A stretch of DNA of 57,396 nucleotides from Chersky-299 sp963749535 (GTDB lineage: Bacteria > Actinomycetota > Thermoleophilia > RBG-16-64-13): assembly GCA_963749535.1 (NCBI GenBank), contig CAVVNF010000032.1, positions 1 to 57,396 of the forward strand, read 5' to 3'. The notes below the pieces were generated by a model that did not search any database, was not told the origin of the DNA, and saw only the letters and a program-made list of their open reading frames with translations. The number at the start of each line of letters is the position of its first letter. Positions within the stretch are counted from its first letter, which is position 1. Shown in pieces: positions 56,528 to 57,396 of the stretch. A program made the position numbers and the translations under genes.

Positions 56528-56856
56528 TCAGGTCCCAATCGTCTGGCCGGGGGCCTGTTAGCGGTTGTTACCCCCGGCTGGGCAACGGCTGGCTGAACCA
56601 CCGACGGCTCAGCTAGTATCGGCGTGCTTGCGAGCGGTGTCGCGGGAGCTGCGGCGGTCTGCACCGGTTCGGCCGTGACGGTGCCCTCCTTCATGACGCC
56701 GGAGAATTCCTCCTTGGCGTCCTGCATCCCCTTGCGGAAGCCGCTTATCGACTGACCCAAGGAGTGTCCCATTTGGGGGAGTTTCTTGGGGCCAAAGACG
56801 AGCAGGGCGATGACCAACACGATCGCGATATGCCAGGGGGCAAAAAGGCCTTCCAC
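56528..56856 (-). pseudogene. Copy of TatA-like gene 2, tail frameshift
   Basis: GTG 56856 with intact start (five T, against four in the left arm), giving VEGLFAPWHIAIVLVIALLV and the full TatA core. A missing G near 56560 shifts the last residues. Complementary to the damage in the left copy. Confidence 0.75.
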
Positions 56857-56998
56857 TTCCTTTTCCTCCTTACGTTTCGTTATTCCGCAAACACCAGAGA
56901 AAAATCAAAGCGCTTTCCCTCCGCGAAGCTCCTGGACCACTCGGTTTGCTGACCGTAGATTTGTGGGCCTCGGGCTCCTCGGCCATGGCCGACTTGAA

Positions 56999-57148
56999 CT
57001 ACTCGGTACCCTGCTGCGGGCCCCTTTTGACCCCAGTGATGCTTTGGCCCAGAAAGACCGTCCCAGCCTCAGGCAAGTGCCGGCTTCCGAAGATCAGGAA
57101 TACTACGATTATTAGCACCGCCCAGTGCCACGGTGCAAGCGCACCCAT
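56999..57148 (-). pseudogene. Copy of short TatA-like gene 1
   Basis: ATG 57148; 49 residues with the hinge altered to FGSRHLPEAGTVFLGQS by two compensating small insertions. Stops at the same amber codon after GTE as the left copy. The upstream palindrome and ribosome site are unchanged. Might still be functional. Confidence 0.6.
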
Positions 57149-57396
57149 CAATTACCTCTTATGAGACACCTGTAAGATATTTTACATGTCATTGGCCCAC
57201 CGCGCCGCCAAGGTTGTTGCTCTGGCCCGGGCTTTCGTGGTCTCGGCTCCGATATTCATGATCGCGTCTCCGGCGCGCAGGATCACACCCAGCTACCAGA
57301 TTTTCAGAAGGAACGTCTATCTGCTCCAACGTGACAGTGTGATAGGCATTTATGTGCACTCTTCGGCGCGTCCTAGAGAGAGATTGTCTGGTTTCC

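Larger units (their letters stand above)
53798..57396 (-). repeat. Right arm of the inverted duplication (degenerate copy)
   Basis: Reverse complement of 50156-53760 with many substitutions and indels. In the coding part of the Nramp gene substitutions fall mainly on third codon positions; for example, in the segment mirroring 52801-52860 all six differences are silent. Indels and nonsense codons are far more frequent than in the left arm. The copy runs to the final base of the window. Confidence 0.9.

Noticed and set aside
50156..57396. Inverted repeat as a simple fold-back (missed-adapter) read artefact
   Set aside because: Differences between arms in the Nramp coding region are mainly silent third-position changes, which random read error would not produce. 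A strain-chimera join remains possible.

Overview
The window is GC-rich and densely coded, with many GTG and TTG starts. Its contents include KdpFABC, TypA, an AmpS-type M29 peptidase, an FtsH with a Pro-rich N-terminus, Thr-rich lipoproteins and corrinoid/Fe-S proteins. Together these suggest a deep-branching actinomycete-like bacterium (Actinomycetota), probably from an anoxic or low-oxygen habitat. That placement is an inference from gene content, not from a marker-gene tree. Both ends look like contig ends: kdpD runs off the left edge, and the right edge cuts an inverted repeat.

Layout. 1-6501 (minus): kdpFABC with kdpD and a 26-residue leader peptide, a high-affinity K+ uptake ATPase and its sensor. 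6640-7213: a dead aldo/keto reductase remnant and a tatA. 7402-18407: a probable catabolic island with three paralogous ACMSD/resorcylate-decarboxylase-like amidohydrolases, two paralogous MFS transporters, an AttM-type metallo-beta-lactamase-fold hydrolase and a PLP aminotransferase, plus a PpiC foldase lipoprotein and a zinc-ribbon/propeller membrane protein. 18606-26065 (plus): a protein with 14-residue tandem repeats, typA, a reductive-dehalogenase-like protein followed by a second Fe-S protein, an AlkA-type glycosylase and a DEAD-box helicase. 26067-31828: CHRD lipoprotein, GNAT, M29 aminopeptidase, RHH protein, an internally deleted SPFH gene and a DrrAB-type ABC exporter. 32180-38001: a complete dipeptide-type ABC importer whose two ATPases are fused. 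37992-50200: pgi, a flavin disulfide reductase, ftsH, thioesterase, UspA-MntH, TatD-like hydrolase and M1 aminopeptidase.

50156-57396 is a large inverted duplication (arms about 3.6 kb, loop 37 bp). Each arm carries three TatA-like genes, a small membrane protein and an Nramp-family transporter with altered metal-site motifs. Differences between the arms in the Nramp gene fall mostly on third codon positions, so the arms diverged under selection rather than by read error alone. The right arm is much more damaged.

Many conserved genes (kdpABCD, MFS1, the aminotransferase, alkA, the disulfide reductase, ftsH, tatA2) carry single-base indels. Their density, even in housekeeping genes, and their location in G/C or T runs in several cases point to unpolished sequence rather than wholesale gene decay. 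Frameshifted genes are therefore given as one CDS with the shifts noted. Only those with nonsense codons or large deletions are called pseudogenes.
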